A DNA stretch of 64,000 bases, taken from the NCBI RefSeq assembly GCF_001280015.1, contig NZ_LGDV01000001.1:372001-436000 (forward strand). The letters run 5' to 3'. Below the pieces are notes generated by a model, which was not told the origin of the DNA, did not search any database, and worked only from the letters and a program-made list of their open reading frames with translations. Shown here one piece after another: positions 44,301 to 52,259 of this stretch (its first letter is position 1; the number at the start of each line of letters is the position of its first letter). The position numbers and the translations under genes were made by a program. This stretch comes from Streptomyces sp. MMG1121 (lineage in GTDB: Bacteria; Actinomycetota; Actinomycetes; Streptomycetales; Streptomycetaceae).

Positions 44301-45009
44301 GGAGCAGAACACCAAGGACGACGACGACAGCTGGGTGCCCGACTGGCTGCAGAACGGCCTCGACACGGTCGGCACCTACGCCAACGCGTTCTGGGACAAC
44401 AGCCCGCAGATCCTGTCCGGTCTCGTCGAGAGCATCGGCAGTGGCTGGCTCACCGACATGGGGTTGCTCGACGGCATCGTCGGCGGGGGCGCGGGACTGC
44501 TCCTGTGTCCCGAGACCGGGGGGCTGGGCTGCCTGGCCGCCGGAGGCGCCGTGGTCAGCGGCACGGCCATGGTCGGGGCGGGTATCTACGGCATCGGCGA
44601 CGGCGCGAGCCGCTTCAGCGACGGTATCGAGAACGCCCTGCGCGAGGCCCGCGCCGAACGGGCCACCTCGGGCGGCAGCGGCCGCCTGTCGGACCCGCTT
44701 CCGGACAAGCAACTGTCGAAGCCGTTCCTCAAGGCGTACGACGACATCAAGATGGGCCAGGGCCAGCCGCGGCTCGACGACAACGGTGTGCAGAAGATTT
44801 TCAGGGGCGACAACCCGAAGAGGCCTTGGGAAAAGCAATGGGCCGGTTCTCTGGAATTCGAAGTGCCGGGTTCGAAGGACCCGACCAAGACACGTATCCT
44901 CATGAAGTTCCTGCCCGACGGCAGGACGGTCATGGGGTGGACCACCGACCACTACGACACGATCAAAAAGTTCACCGCTCCGCACTTCCCCGACGCCGGT
45001 TGGAAGTGA
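41389..45009 (+). CDS. ALF-repeat polymorphic toxin with a C-terminal barnase-like RNase domain
   Basis: This 1206-residue secreted protein has a signal peptide (1-43), ALF-type helical repeats (about 60-225, DERVEVAQIISVGG-like), an Ala-rich coiled coil (255-560), a second repeat block (606-800), a second Ala-rich coil (817-953) and a hydrophobic segment (1017-1070). The final 105 residues contain SLEFEVPGS, TKTRILMKF and GWTTDHYDTIKKF. Glu1156 (or 1158), Arg1169 and His1188 align with the catalytic Glu, Arg and His of barnase/RNase Sa. The toxin is probably released to kill rivals by RNA cleavage. A short following gene likely gives immunity. TAGAGT at 41378 suggests leaderless transcription. 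Confidence 0.85.
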   Translation: MTHPRRPRRVVAGTRHAIRALCLGLLPGALVLGLLGPTPARADDPAPTDTTGIGTTLPDTDRAKVVRLWETGGPGVKAAAEVALVSGDDDVKKFLDQASGLQFQDDRVAAAQVADVGGLSLQDAARKALDSDSPDVLKAFLKDGWEAPLAQDQRVRVAQIIDAGGPEVQKAGRAALDGTPDDIRNFLANGQFDTREQDERVEVAQIISVGGSNVQAAGRLALNGTAAEIHEFLQVGQYVARAHDQEHATIAQLADQAQRAGRMARQQTEAAKDASKRAVNAAQLAKAAAEKAAEETQKSKSDSQTAAADAARAASAASQAATAAQTAIAAAQAADSAARVAASAASQAASAAVAASQAASRAGKAAADAAIHSDQAGAARKAAQDARDAAKGARAAADAAAAAGAAATDASAAARDASKAGADADAAADAADQANTYADQAHAHSDAAASAAAAAHRHAREATRASNAADSLAREAASAANDAHDAAEAAADHAENAAKAADDAAEHAGEAAKAAAQSKVHAQAAQHDADAATTAVNQAKKVFDLARRVDAEELTARTNAGIAHALDLKGQEEQHDADRAAAVQQAKDLDAQAQHLSEQATADADAKTLAPQIRKVALGILKTGRPWSRAAAEEALAGSDDDTLAYIRTAWKLSAQQDDRAQVDKLALTAGSADVRKAAGDALSGDAAAISAFLSTGQYQAVSQRMRVSIAQIISGGGPVVQQEGRKALDSDSPQTMSRFITAGQSQARIQDERVRAAQLADSGGPELKSAARIALEGPSDLLHSFIQVGQYQAQRKDLLDATHVSQVQQLIAQAANVAATAQQDAAEAAGAAALAAKAATEAAGYAQQAKQHAADAKNYAAQAAGYAKDADASAARAAQSAKAARQADAQAQQAAADALNSATAAHDSANWASTSAAGAWTSAKQARASATAAGKDATAAAQAETVAYQVTIAKQQREMADRWKAYEAWQEQNTKDDDDSWVPDWLQNGLDTVGTYANAFWDNSPQILSGLVESIGSGWLTDMGLLDGIVGGGAGLLLCPETGGLGCLAAGGAVVSGTAMVGAGIYGIGDGASRFSDGIENALREARAERATSGGSGRLSDPLPDKQLSKPFLKAYDDIKMGQGQPRLDDNGVQKIFRGDNPKRPWEKQWAGSLEFEVPGSKDPTKTRILMKFLPDGRTVMGWTTDHYDTIKKFTAPHFPDAGWK

Positions 45010-45026
45010 CCTGAGCCGAGAGCCCA

Positions 45027-45057
45027 GGGGGACCGCTCGCCTTTCGAGCGGTCCCCC
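45027..45057. terminator. 13-bp hairpin between toxin and immunity genes
   Basis: GGGGGACCGCTCG and CGAGCGGTCCCCC flank a 5-base loop. It lies 18 bases after the toxin stop and 27 before the next start, so it would reduce read-through into the immunity gene. Confidence 0.65.
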
Positions 45058-45083
45058 GCCCCGAAGCGGAACAGGAAAGACCA

Positions 45084-45515
45084 ATGATCGCAGATCCGAC
45101 CAGTGACCGCACTTTGCGCTATGCCGACGAGATCACCCGCGCCGACCAAAACTCGATCCGTCAATTCATCGACGCTCGATTGCAGCCCCATGTGGATGAT
45201 GCCGAAGGAAATCAGGACAAGTGGGCGGCGGCCTACGGTCTCATGAGCCTGGTGAGCGATATCAACATGTCCCTTGAAATCGAACTGAATCTGCGGGAAA
45301 AGCACCCCGAATCGCTGGTTCACCGCCGCGGCGTCCGGCGTGAGTGGAACCGGCTGGCGAGCCTGGCCGGCCGCTGGAACGGGCTCCACGACGGCTACGA
45401 CCACGACCGCTGGCGGCGCACCCCCTTCCTGGACTCCGAGGAAGAGGCCGCGTGGGAAGCGGAACGTGCGCGGATCATCGCCCACTCCGAGGCGGACGAG
45501 GACGCCTCGGACTGA
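45084..45515 (+). CDS. Putative immunity protein for the barnase-like toxin
   Basis: The 143-residue acidic, helical protein starts at ATG 45084 with AGGAAAG upstream. It has many Asp/Glu residues (tail SEADEDASD, DSEEEAAWEAER), no signal peptide and no resemblance to barstar that I can see. Base composition is lower in GC than the flanks, as is the toxin end, typical of exchanged toxin-immunity cassettes. Position directly after a toxin gene, small size and charge complementing a basic RNase support the role; it is inferred. Confidence 0.7.
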   Translation: MIADPTSDRTLRYADEITRADQNSIRQFIDARLQPHVDDAEGNQDKWAAAYGLMSLVSDINMSLEIELNLREKHPESLVHRRGVRREWNRLASLAGRWNGLHDGYDHDRWRRTPFLDSEEEAAWEAERARIIAHSEADEDASD

Positions 45516-45540
45516 TCACGGGCACCGCCCGCCCACTCTG

Positions 45541-45574
45541 CCGCCCGGTCCACGAGAGGTCGTCGTCCGGGCGG
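45541..45574. terminator. Short hairpin CCGCCCGG...CCGGGCGG
   Basis: An 8-bp stem with an 18-base loop follows the immunity gene. Confidence 0.4.
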
Positions 45575-45634
45575 TGGACATCATGCGAGAGTAGCCCCGG
45601 CAGGCACCGAACGGCACTCGGGAAAGGCAGCAGC

Positions 45635-46306
45635 ATGAGCGGGTCGCAGCTCTGGGACGACGTCGACGACTACTTCATCAGCCGGCTATCGCCCGACGAC
45701 GAGGCGCTGCAGGCGGCGCTGCGGGAAAGTGAGGCCGCCGGGCTGCCGCACATCGCCGTGACGGCCGCCCAGGGCAAGTTCCTCCAGCTGCTCGCCCAGG
45801 TACAGGGCGCGCGGAACATCCTGGAGATCGGCACCCTCGGCGGGTACAGCACGATCTGGCTGGCCCGTGCCGTCCCCGAGGACGGCCGGGTGATCTCGCT
45901 GGAGTACAGCGCCAGGCACGCCGAGGTCGCCGTACGGAACATCGCCCGGGCCGGTCTTGACCGGATCGCGGAGGTGCGGGTCGGGCCTGCCCTGGAATCG
46001 CTGCCCAAGCTCGCCGACGAGAACCCGGCCCCCTTCGACCTGGTCTTCATCGACGCCGACAAGGTCAACAACCCGCACTACGTGGAGTGGGCGCTGCGGC
46101 TCACCCGCGCGGGCAGCCTGATCGTGCTCGACAACGTGGTCCGCGAGGGCCGGGTCGCCGACGCGAAGAGCGCCGAGCCGGACGTGGTCGGCACGCGTGC
46201 CGCGATCGAGCTGATCGCCACCCACCCGCGACTGACCGGTACGGCGATCCAGACGGTCGGCGCCAAGGGGTACGACGGCTTCGCACTGGCCCGCGTGCTC
46301 GGCTGA
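45635..46306 (+). CDS. SAM-dependent O-methyltransferase (family 3)
   Basis: The 223-residue enzyme starts at ATG 45635 with GGGAAAGG upstream. Motifs include ILEIGTLGGYSTIWLARA, VISLEYSARHAEVA, FDLVFIDADKVNNPHYVEWA and LIVLDNVVREGRV, all typical of the catechol/caffeoyl-CoA O-methyltransferase family. The metal-binding Asp and Asn positions are retained. Substrate unknown. Confidence 0.92.
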   Translation: MSGSQLWDDVDDYFISRLSPDDEALQAALRESEAAGLPHIAVTAAQGKFLQLLAQVQGARNILEIGTLGGYSTIWLARAVPEDGRVISLEYSARHAEVAVRNIARAGLDRIAEVRVGPALESLPKLADENPAPFDLVFIDADKVNNPHYVEWALRLTRAGSLIVLDNVVREGRVADAKSAEPDVVGTRAAIELIATHPRLTGTAIQTVGAKGYDGFALARVLG

Positions 46307-46324
46307 CCGGCCCCGGCGCGGGGC

Positions 46325-46717
46325 TCACACCTCGTGGTAGAAGCCCACGTTGACGCTGCGCGGCGCGGTGCGGTCCTGGACGACGATCTCGCCGGACCCG
46401 CCGTGTCGCAGCCGCACCGTCGTGCCGTAGGCGAGCGGCTGCGCGTACTCCCCTGCCGTCAGGCGTACTTCGGCGGACGGCTCGTTCTGCGAACCGCGCA
46501 GCCACGTCACCTGCCAGCCGCCGTCCGGGCCGCAGAGGAACTCCAGGTGCACCCGGGAGACGAACAGCCAGTCCTCCGGGGTGACCAGCCGGCACACGGA
46601 CGCGTCCCGGCCGACCCGGAGCACGGCGCCCGGCTCGCTCGGCGCGTCGGCCATCGTCATGCCGGCCGTGGATCCCGAGTCGGCCCCGGCGACGGTGGCC
46701 ATGGTGAGTTCGAGCAC
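46325..46717 (-). CDS. FHA-like domain protein
   Basis: The 130-residue protein starts at GTG 46717 with GGGGGA upstream. The segment VLRVGRDASVCRLVTPEDWL and VSRVHLEFLCGPDGGWQVTW contains the GR and SRxH signatures of phosphothreonine-binding FHA domains. The rest of the fold is β-rich. It may read the output of a Ser/Thr kinase, but no kinase gene is near. It converges on the O-methyltransferase gene. Confidence 0.78.
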   Translation of the reverse strand: MLELTMATVAGADSGSTAGMTMADAPSEPGAVLRVGRDASVCRLVTPEDWLFVSRVHLEFLCGPDGGWQVTWLRGSQNEPSAEVRLTAGEYAQPLAYGTTVRLRHGGSGEIVVQDRTAPRSVNVGFYHEV

Positions 46718-46821
46718 GCGCGTTCCCCCTGTGACGTGTGATGTCCGCACGGCAGCCGGGTTGCCGGGCCGCCGCCGCATGATAAAACGCCCCGCGAGGC
46801 CGCGTCCGGCACAATGGAGCC

Positions 46822-47241
46822 ATGACCGAGCGAAAGCCACCGGGTGTGCCGTTCGAGAACTGGGTCGACAAGCAGATCCGCGACGCGGAGGGGCGCGGTG
46901 AGTTCGCGCAACTGCCGGGCGCGGGCGAGCCGTTGCCCGCCGAGGTCGACGCCACCTACGACGAACTGTGGTGGATCAAGCGGAAGATGGCGCGCGAGGG
47001 GCTGTCCGTGCTGCCGCCCGCCCTCGCCCTGCGCAAGGAGGCCGAGGACGCGCTCGCGGCGGCGTACGCGGCCCCTTCGGAGCGGATCGCCCGGAAGATC
47101 ATCGAGGACGTCAACGTCAAGATCAAGGACATGATGTTCAAGCCGCCGCCCGGTCCCCCGCTGGGCAAGAAGCCGTACGACGTCGAGGAGGTCGTCCGGG
47201 AGTGGCGTCGGCGCGGAGCGGGCCGCGGTGGGCCCGCATGA
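46822..47241 (+). CDS. DUF1992 (DnaJ homologue subfamily C member 28-like) protein
   Basis: The 139-residue protein contains the conserved ENWVDKQIRDAEGRGEFAQLPGAGEPLP and DELWWIKRKMAREGLSVLPP blocks of DUF1992. Function unknown. Its stop overlaps the GNAT gene in ATGA, so they form an operon. Confidence 0.92.
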   Translation: MTERKPPGVPFENWVDKQIRDAEGRGEFAQLPGAGEPLPAEVDATYDELWWIKRKMAREGLSVLPPALALRKEAEDALAAAYAAPSERIARKIIEDVNVKIKDMMFKPPPGPPLGKKPYDVEEVVREWRRRGAGRGGPA

Positions 47242-47735
47242 CGTGGACCATCGCCCCGGAACCGCACGACTCCCCGGTCGCCGCCGCGCTGTGGCGGGCG
47301 TACTACACGGAGGTCAGCGACCGCTGGTACGTGCTGCACGAGGGGCACCGCACCGACCCCGATGAGCTGGAGCGGGAGATCGCGGCCCAGATCGGCGCCG
47401 AACTCGCCTCGCCCACAGGCCAGTTGCTCATCGGCCGGTACGCCGGCACGCCGGGCGGTTCGGCGGGCGTGCGGCTGCTCGACGCGGACACGGCCGAACT
47501 CACCCGGGTGTTCGTCAGCGAGGAGCTGCGCGGCAGGGGCGGGGCCCCGCTCCTCGTGGCCGCCGCCGAAGAGGCCGCCCGCGCCCTCGGTGCCCGGCGG
47601 CTCGTCCTCGACACCCGCAGCGACCTCGTCGAGGCCCGCGCCCTGTACGCCCGCCTCGGCTACCGCGAGACCGGCCCGCACAACGACGGCGTCTACGCCG
47701 ACCACTGGTTCCGCAAGGAGCTGGCCGTGAGCTGA
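47238..47735 (+). CDS. GNAT-family N-acetyltransferase
   Basis: The 165-residue protein has the acetyl-CoA loop VFVSEELRGRGGAPLLVAAA and the C-terminal RRLVLDTRSDLVEARALYARLGYRE typical of the family. ATG 47238 overlaps the preceding stop. The acceptor is unknown. Confidence 0.9.
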   Translation: MTWTIAPEPHDSPVAAALWRAYYTEVSDRWYVLHEGHRTDPDELEREIAAQIGAELASPTGQLLIGRYAGTPGGSAGVRLLDADTAELTRVFVSEELRGRGGAPLLVAAAEEAARALGARRLVLDTRSDLVEARALYARLGYRETGPHNDGVYADHWFRKELAVS

Positions 47736-47738
47736 CCT

Positions 47739-49781
47739 TCAGGCGAACCGCGTCGCCGCCGCGACGTCGCGGGGCTGTTCCCGCTCCGAGCCGCACAGTT
47801 CGCCGGTCAGCTCCTTCACCAGCTGCGTCAGATCGGTCGAGCGGCCCAGCTGCCACCAGTCGCCGAGGAGTTCGGCGAGGGACTCCTCGCGGGCCGTCGC
47901 GAGCCGTTCGGCGGTCTCGCGGCCCGAGTCGGTCAAGTACAGGTCCAGACCCCGGCGTTCGGCGAGGCGCCGTTCCTCGACCTGGCGGGCGGCGGCGAGG
48001 ACGACCTCGAAGGGGACGGGGCCGCCCTCGGCGAGCACGCCCGGCTCGACCGAGCCGTATCTGCGGATGCGCAGCAGCAGCCAGCTGGCGCCGGGCTGCA
48101 GGTCGTAGCCGGCGCGTTCGGTGATCTCCCGGTAGATCTGCCGGCGCCCCTCGCGGGTGCCGAGCACGGACAGCGCGCGGCACACCTCGTCGTAGGAGGA
48201 GCGCTGGACCGGGTTGGGCGGGATGGTCTCGGAGGCGTCCGGTGCGGTGACCGAGCCGCGCAGCCGGTCCTCCTTCAGGAACCAGGCCAGCAGGAAGCCG
48301 AGGACGGCGACCGGGGCGGCGTACAGGAAGACGTCCGTGATGGAGGACGCGTACGCGTGCAGGGCCGCGGGACGCAGGGCGGGCGGCAGGGCGGCGATGC
48401 CCCGGGGGTCGGACTTCAGGGCGTTCGCGGAGGCGCCCGGCGGCAGGCTCAGGCCCCGGAAGGCGGCGGCCAGTTGGTCGCCGAGACGGCTGGAGAAGAC
48501 GGTGCCGAAGATGGCCACGCCGAAGGAGGCGCCGATGGAGCGGAAGAAGGTCGCGCCGGAGGTGGCCACGCCCAGGTCCTCGTACGAGACCGCGTTCTGC
48601 ACGATGAGCACCAGGACCTGCATGACCAGGCCCAGGCCGAGGCCGAACACGAAGAAGTAGACGCTCATCTCGGCGGTCGAGCTGTGTTCGTCGAGCCGGT
48701 GCAGGAGGAGCAGGCCGATGGCGGTGACGGCGGTGCCGGTGACCGGGAAGACCTTCCAGCGGCCGGTGCGGCTGACGATCTGCCCGGAGATCGTGGAGGA
48801 CAGCAGCAGCCCGAACACCATCGGCAGCATGTGCACGCCGGACATGGTCGGCGAGACGCCGTGCACGACCTGGAGGAAGGTCGGCAGATACGTCATCGCG
48901 CCGAACATGGCGAAGCCGACGATAAAGCTGATCAGGGCGGCGAGGGTGAAGGTGCGGATGCGGAACAGCTTCAGCGGCAGGACCGGTTCGGCGGCCCGGC
49001 GTTCGACGGCCACGAAGGCCACGGCCAGCACGACGCCCAGCACGGCGAGCCCGATGATCTGCGCCGAGCCCCACGCCCAGGTCGAACCGCCGAGGGAGGC
49101 GACCAGGACCAGGCAGGTGGCGACGGCGGCGATCAGGAAGGTGCCGAGATAGTCGATGACGTGGCGGGCGGCGCGGCGCGGGATGTGCAGGGCGGTGGCG
49201 ATCACGGCGAGCGCGACGACGCCGACGGGCAGGTTGACGTAGAACACCCAGCGCCAGCTCAGCTGCTCGGTGAACACCCCGCCGAGCAGCGGGCCCAGCA
49301 CGCTGGTCGCACCGAAGACGGCGCCGAACAGCCCCTGGTAGCGCCCGCGTTCACGCGGTGGCACGATGTCGCCGACGATCGCCATCGACAGCACCATCAG
49401 CCCGCCGCCGCCCAGGCCCTGCAGGGCCCGGAACCCGATCAGCTCGCCCATGTTCTGCGCCATGCCGCACAGCGCCGAGCCGATCAGGAAGATCACGATG
49501 GCCGTCTGGAACAGCCGTTTCCGGCCGTACTGGTCGCCGAGCTTGCCCCACAGCGGGGTCGCCGCGGTCGAGGCCAGCAGATAGGCGGTGACCACCCAGG
49601 ACAGATGCTCGAGACCGCCGAGTTCGCTCACGATCGTCGGCAACGCGGTCGACACGATGGTCTGGTCGAGCGCGGCGAGCAGCAGCCCGAGGAGCAGGGC
49701 GCCGATCGGGACGAACACATTGCCGGGGACGTGTTCGCCGTCCTTCACGTCCTTCTCCGTACCGTGCGTGTCGACGGCCAT
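47739..49781 (-). CDS. DHA2-family MFS efflux pump with C-terminal winged-helix domain
   Basis: The 680-residue protein has 14 membrane segments in residues 20-520, with LDQTIVSTALPTIVSELGG, WGKLGDQYGRKRLFQ and PLLGGVFTEQLSWRWVFYVN. Residues about 545-680 are cytosolic and resemble a MarR/PadR-like winged helix (LSVLGTREGRRQIYREITER, LYLTDSGRETAERL). ATG 49781 is chosen with GGGAGG five bases upstream; ATG 49817 is possible. The pump may be linked to drug sensing through the extra domain. Substrates unknown. Confidence 0.88.
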   Translation of the reverse strand: MAVDTHGTEKDVKDGEHVPGNVFVPIGALLLGLLLAALDQTIVSTALPTIVSELGGLEHLSWVVTAYLLASTAATPLWGKLGDQYGRKRLFQTAIVIFLIGSALCGMAQNMGELIGFRALQGLGGGGLMVLSMAIVGDIVPPRERGRYQGLFGAVFGATSVLGPLLGGVFTEQLSWRWVFYVNLPVGVVALAVIATALHIPRRAARHVIDYLGTFLIAAVATCLVLVASLGGSTWAWGSAQIIGLAVLGVVLAVAFVAVERRAAEPVLPLKLFRIRTFTLAALISFIVGFAMFGAMTYLPTFLQVVHGVSPTMSGVHMLPMVFGLLLSSTISGQIVSRTGRWKVFPVTGTAVTAIGLLLLHRLDEHSSTAEMSVYFFVFGLGLGLVMQVLVLIVQNAVSYEDLGVATSGATFFRSIGASFGVAIFGTVFSSRLGDQLAAAFRGLSLPPGASANALKSDPRGIAALPPALRPAALHAYASSITDVFLYAAPVAVLGFLLAWFLKEDRLRGSVTAPDASETIPPNPVQRSSYDEVCRALSVLGTREGRRQIYREITERAGYDLQPGASWLLLRIRRYGSVEPGVLAEGGPVPFEVVLAAARQVEERRLAERRGLDLYLTDSGRETAERLATAREESLAELLGDWWQLGRSTDLTQLVKELTGELCGSEREQPRDVAAATRFA

Positions 49782-49934
49782 GGAGACCTCCCGGAGACTC
49801 GCGTGCACCTCTTCCATCGTCGTCGGTGTGGCCGTTTATGGCCTGTCGAGTCCCGCGTTTCCGGGAGCGGATGCGGAGAAGATGCGCATAGTCTCGGTAG
49901 TTCGTGAGGAGACACGAGGGGAGGGAGCGCACAC

Positions 49935-50849
49935 GTGAGCGGATCCGAGGGCCGTACCTGCCCCGAGTGCGGGGCGCCGAGGGGCCCGGACCGCAGCCCG
50001 TCCTGCGACTGCACCGAGCGGGCGGCCGAGGCCCTGCGCGAGACGCGTACGGCGGAGGCGGCAGCGGCGGAGGACTTCGATCCGCTGCGGATACGGCCCT
50101 ATGTGGAGATCGAGGGAGCCGAGGAGACCCGTCCGGTGCCGCCCGTCGAGGCCACCCTGCCGCTGCGCCCGGTCCCGGGGCCGAGCACGGCCGGCCCGCG
50201 GATGCCCGAGGGGGCCGGGGCGGCGGAGCCCGTGGGTGGCGACGAGGTGCCGCGACGACGGCGACGACGTTCCGGGCGTGCCGTCCTGCTGTCCGTCGCG
50301 GGCGTGGGAGCGGCGGTCGTGGCGGCGGCCGGGTTCGCCGGCGGGCTGTTCTCCTACGACGCCCCGTCCTCCCGGGACCGGTCCGCCCAGGAGGTCAGGG
50401 CGAGCGTCCCGGACGTGAGCACACCGGAATCGGCGCCCCCGACGACAGCGGGCTCTGCCCCCGTGTCCCGGTCGCTGACGCGCTCCCCCTCGACCCCGCC
50501 GAGCCCGACCGCATCGACCGCACCCTCCCCGTCCCTTGCGACACCGTCCCCCCGCCCGTCCCGCCCGGCCACCGCCTCCCCCTCCTCGACCGTCTCGGCC
50601 GGCCCACGCACCACACCCGCAGCGGTGCCGGTGCTGCGCCGCGGCGACAAGGGCCCGGAGGTCACCGAACTCCAGGAGCGGCTAAGGCAGTTGAACCTCT
50701 ACAGCGACGAGATCAACGGCGTCTTCACCCGCTCCGTGGAGGACGCGGTACGCACGTACCAACTGGCCCGGGGCCTCATCGGCGACCCGTACGGGGAGTA
50801 CGGCCCGACGACCCGGAAGAGCCTGGAGACGGAAACGACAGCACCGTGA
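49935..50849 (+). CDS. Membrane-anchored peptidoglycan-binding protein
   Basis: The 304-residue protein has an N-terminal zinc-ribbon-like cluster (CPECGAPRGPDRSPSCDC), a cytoplasmic linker, one membrane helix (about 113-136), a long Ser/Pro/Thr extracellular stalk and a PG_binding_1 domain (about 233-300: VLRRGDKGPEVTELQERLRQ). It starts at GTG 49935 after GGAGGG. It may tether a cytoplasmic metal-binding domain to the wall. Confidence 0.85.
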   Translation: MSGSEGRTCPECGAPRGPDRSPSCDCTERAAEALRETRTAEAAAAEDFDPLRIRPYVEIEGAEETRPVPPVEATLPLRPVPGPSTAGPRMPEGAGAAEPVGGDEVPRRRRRRSGRAVLLSVAGVGAAVVAAAGFAGGLFSYDAPSSRDRSAQEVRASVPDVSTPESAPPTTAGSAPVSRSLTRSPSTPPSPTASTAPSPSLATPSPRPSRPATASPSSTVSAGPRTTPAAVPVLRRGDKGPEVTELQERLRQLNLYSDEINGVFTRSVEDAVRTYQLARGLIGDPYGEYGPTTRKSLETETTAP

Positions 50850-51432
50850 GCCGGCCCCGCTTCTCGCCGGCCCCGGTCGTGTGACACATGGGCGCTCGAC
50901 CGACCGGGTGTGGCAGGCGGCGGCGAGGCCCTGCGGGCCGGGAGGCGCAGCCACCCGGACCTGCTTCCGACCGGCCCGCCCCCGGCTGGCGTGGAACCCG
51001 ACCCGCCCGCGCGGCCGACCCGCAGTCTCTCGACCGGCCGAGCCAGGCGGCGGCCGGCACGTGGGCAAGGCCCCGGGGACCAGGGGGCGCAGACGTCGAA
51101 GCCATGCCCCGCACCCCCTGGCGACCGACCCGCCCGGCTGGCACGTGGGCTCCCGAGGGCCGAGCCAGGCGGCGGCCGGCGCGTGGGCAAGGCCCCCGGG
51201 CCTGGGAGGCGCAGCCACCGGAGCCGACACCCGGACCTGCTTCCGACCGACCCGCCCGGGTGACACGTAGCCCCTCGACCGACCGCGCCGCGCGGCGCGC
51301 GTCGCGCGGGCCGAAGCCCCGGGGACCGGGAGGCGGAGCCCCCGCGTCAGCCGATGTGCAGCCGGTCCGCCCCCGTCGGCCGATGTGGAGCCGGTCCGCC
51401 CCCGTCGGCCGATGTGCGGCCGGGCCGCCCCG
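50850..51432. other. Gene-free region made of imperfect repeats
   Basis: No gene is supported in these 583 bases. Two related blocks beginning GCCGAGCCAGGCGGCGGCCG (about 51039 and 51158) and two segments with ACCTGCTTCCGACCG (about 50959 and 51234) show internal duplication. Three tandem copies of a 28-29-base unit finish the region. Confidence 0.6.
51346..51431. repeat. Three tandem 28-29-base repeats
   Basis: Units of the form GTCrGCCGATGTGnnGCCGG followed by TCCGCCCCC start at 51346, 51375 and 51404. A fourth partial unit begins at 51432 and runs into the 3' end of the HAD phosphatase gene. Confidence 0.85.
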
Positions 51433-52101
51433 TCAGCCGACGTACAACCGAACCGTCCCGTCCGCCGTCGCCTCGACCCGTACGTGCGTGAGGTCCGGCA
51501 CGACCACGTCAGGTTCGTGCCGGCCGGCGCGCGGGCCCACTCCCACCACGGTCATCCCCGCGGAGCGCCCCGCCGCGATGCCGGCCCCGGAGTCCTCGAA
51601 GACCACGCAGTCGGCCGGGTCCACACCCAGCTCGGCGGCGCCCTTCAGGAAGCCCTCGGGGTCGGGCTTGCTCGCGCCCACCGACTCGGCGGTGACGCGG
51701 ACCTCCGGCAGCGGCAGCCCGGCGGCGTTCATGCGGGCGGTGGACAGCGCGACGTCGGCGGAGGTCACCAGGGCGTGCGGGAGGTCGCGGAGGGAGGCGA
51801 GGAAGGCGGCCGCGCCGGGGATCTCCACCACTCCGTCGGTGTCGGCGGTCTCCTCGGCGAGCATGCGGGCGTTGTCGGCGAGGTTCTGCTCGACGGGCCG
51901 GGCGGGCAGCAGGACGGCCATGGAGGCGTGCCCCTGGCGGCCGTGGACGACCTTCATCACCTCGTCGCCCACCAGCCCGTGCCGCTCGGCCCAGCGCCGC
52001 CAGATGCGCTCGACCACGGCGTCCGAGTTGACGAGGGTGCCGTCCATGTCGAGCAGGAGGGCACGGGCGGTGAGGACGGTGGGCGCGGCGGTGGCCGTCA
52101 T
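51433..52101 (-). CDS. HAD-family sugar-phosphatase-like hydrolase
   Basis: The 222-residue protein starts at ATG 52101 with GGAG upstream. The HAD motifs are LLLDMDGTLVNSD (nucleophile and acid Asp), ALVTSAD (Thr/Ser), GASKPDPEGF (Lys) and VVFEDSGAGIAAG (metal Asp). It matches DOG-type and GPP-type sugar phosphatases. Substrate unknown. Its 3' end overlaps a tandem repeat. Confidence 0.9.
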   Translation of the reverse strand: MTATAAPTVLTARALLLDMDGTLVNSDAVVERIWRRWAERHGLVGDEVMKVVHGRQGHASMAVLLPARPVEQNLADNARMLAEETADTDGVVEIPGAAAFLASLRDLPHALVTSADVALSTARMNAAGLPLPEVRVTAESVGASKPDPEGFLKGAAELGVDPADCVVFEDSGAGIAAGRSAGMTVVGVGPRAGRHEPDVVVPDLTHVRVEATADGTVRLYVG

Positions 52102-52259
52102 CGGCAGCTCCAAAGGCGAAAGACCCCGAGGTCGGAAGGGACAAGGTGGCCCCGCCCGCCGGTCAGGGTGAACGGACGGGAGCCACTTTGTTCCTCCACG
52201 GTACAAAACCGGTCGCCATCCCGCCAGCGCCACCGCCGAGGCTTCACCCGCCGTTCAGC

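Noticed and set aside
45084..45515. Calling the immunity gene barstar.
   Set aside because: Its sequence, helical acidic composition and length (143 versus about 90 residues) do not fit barstar.
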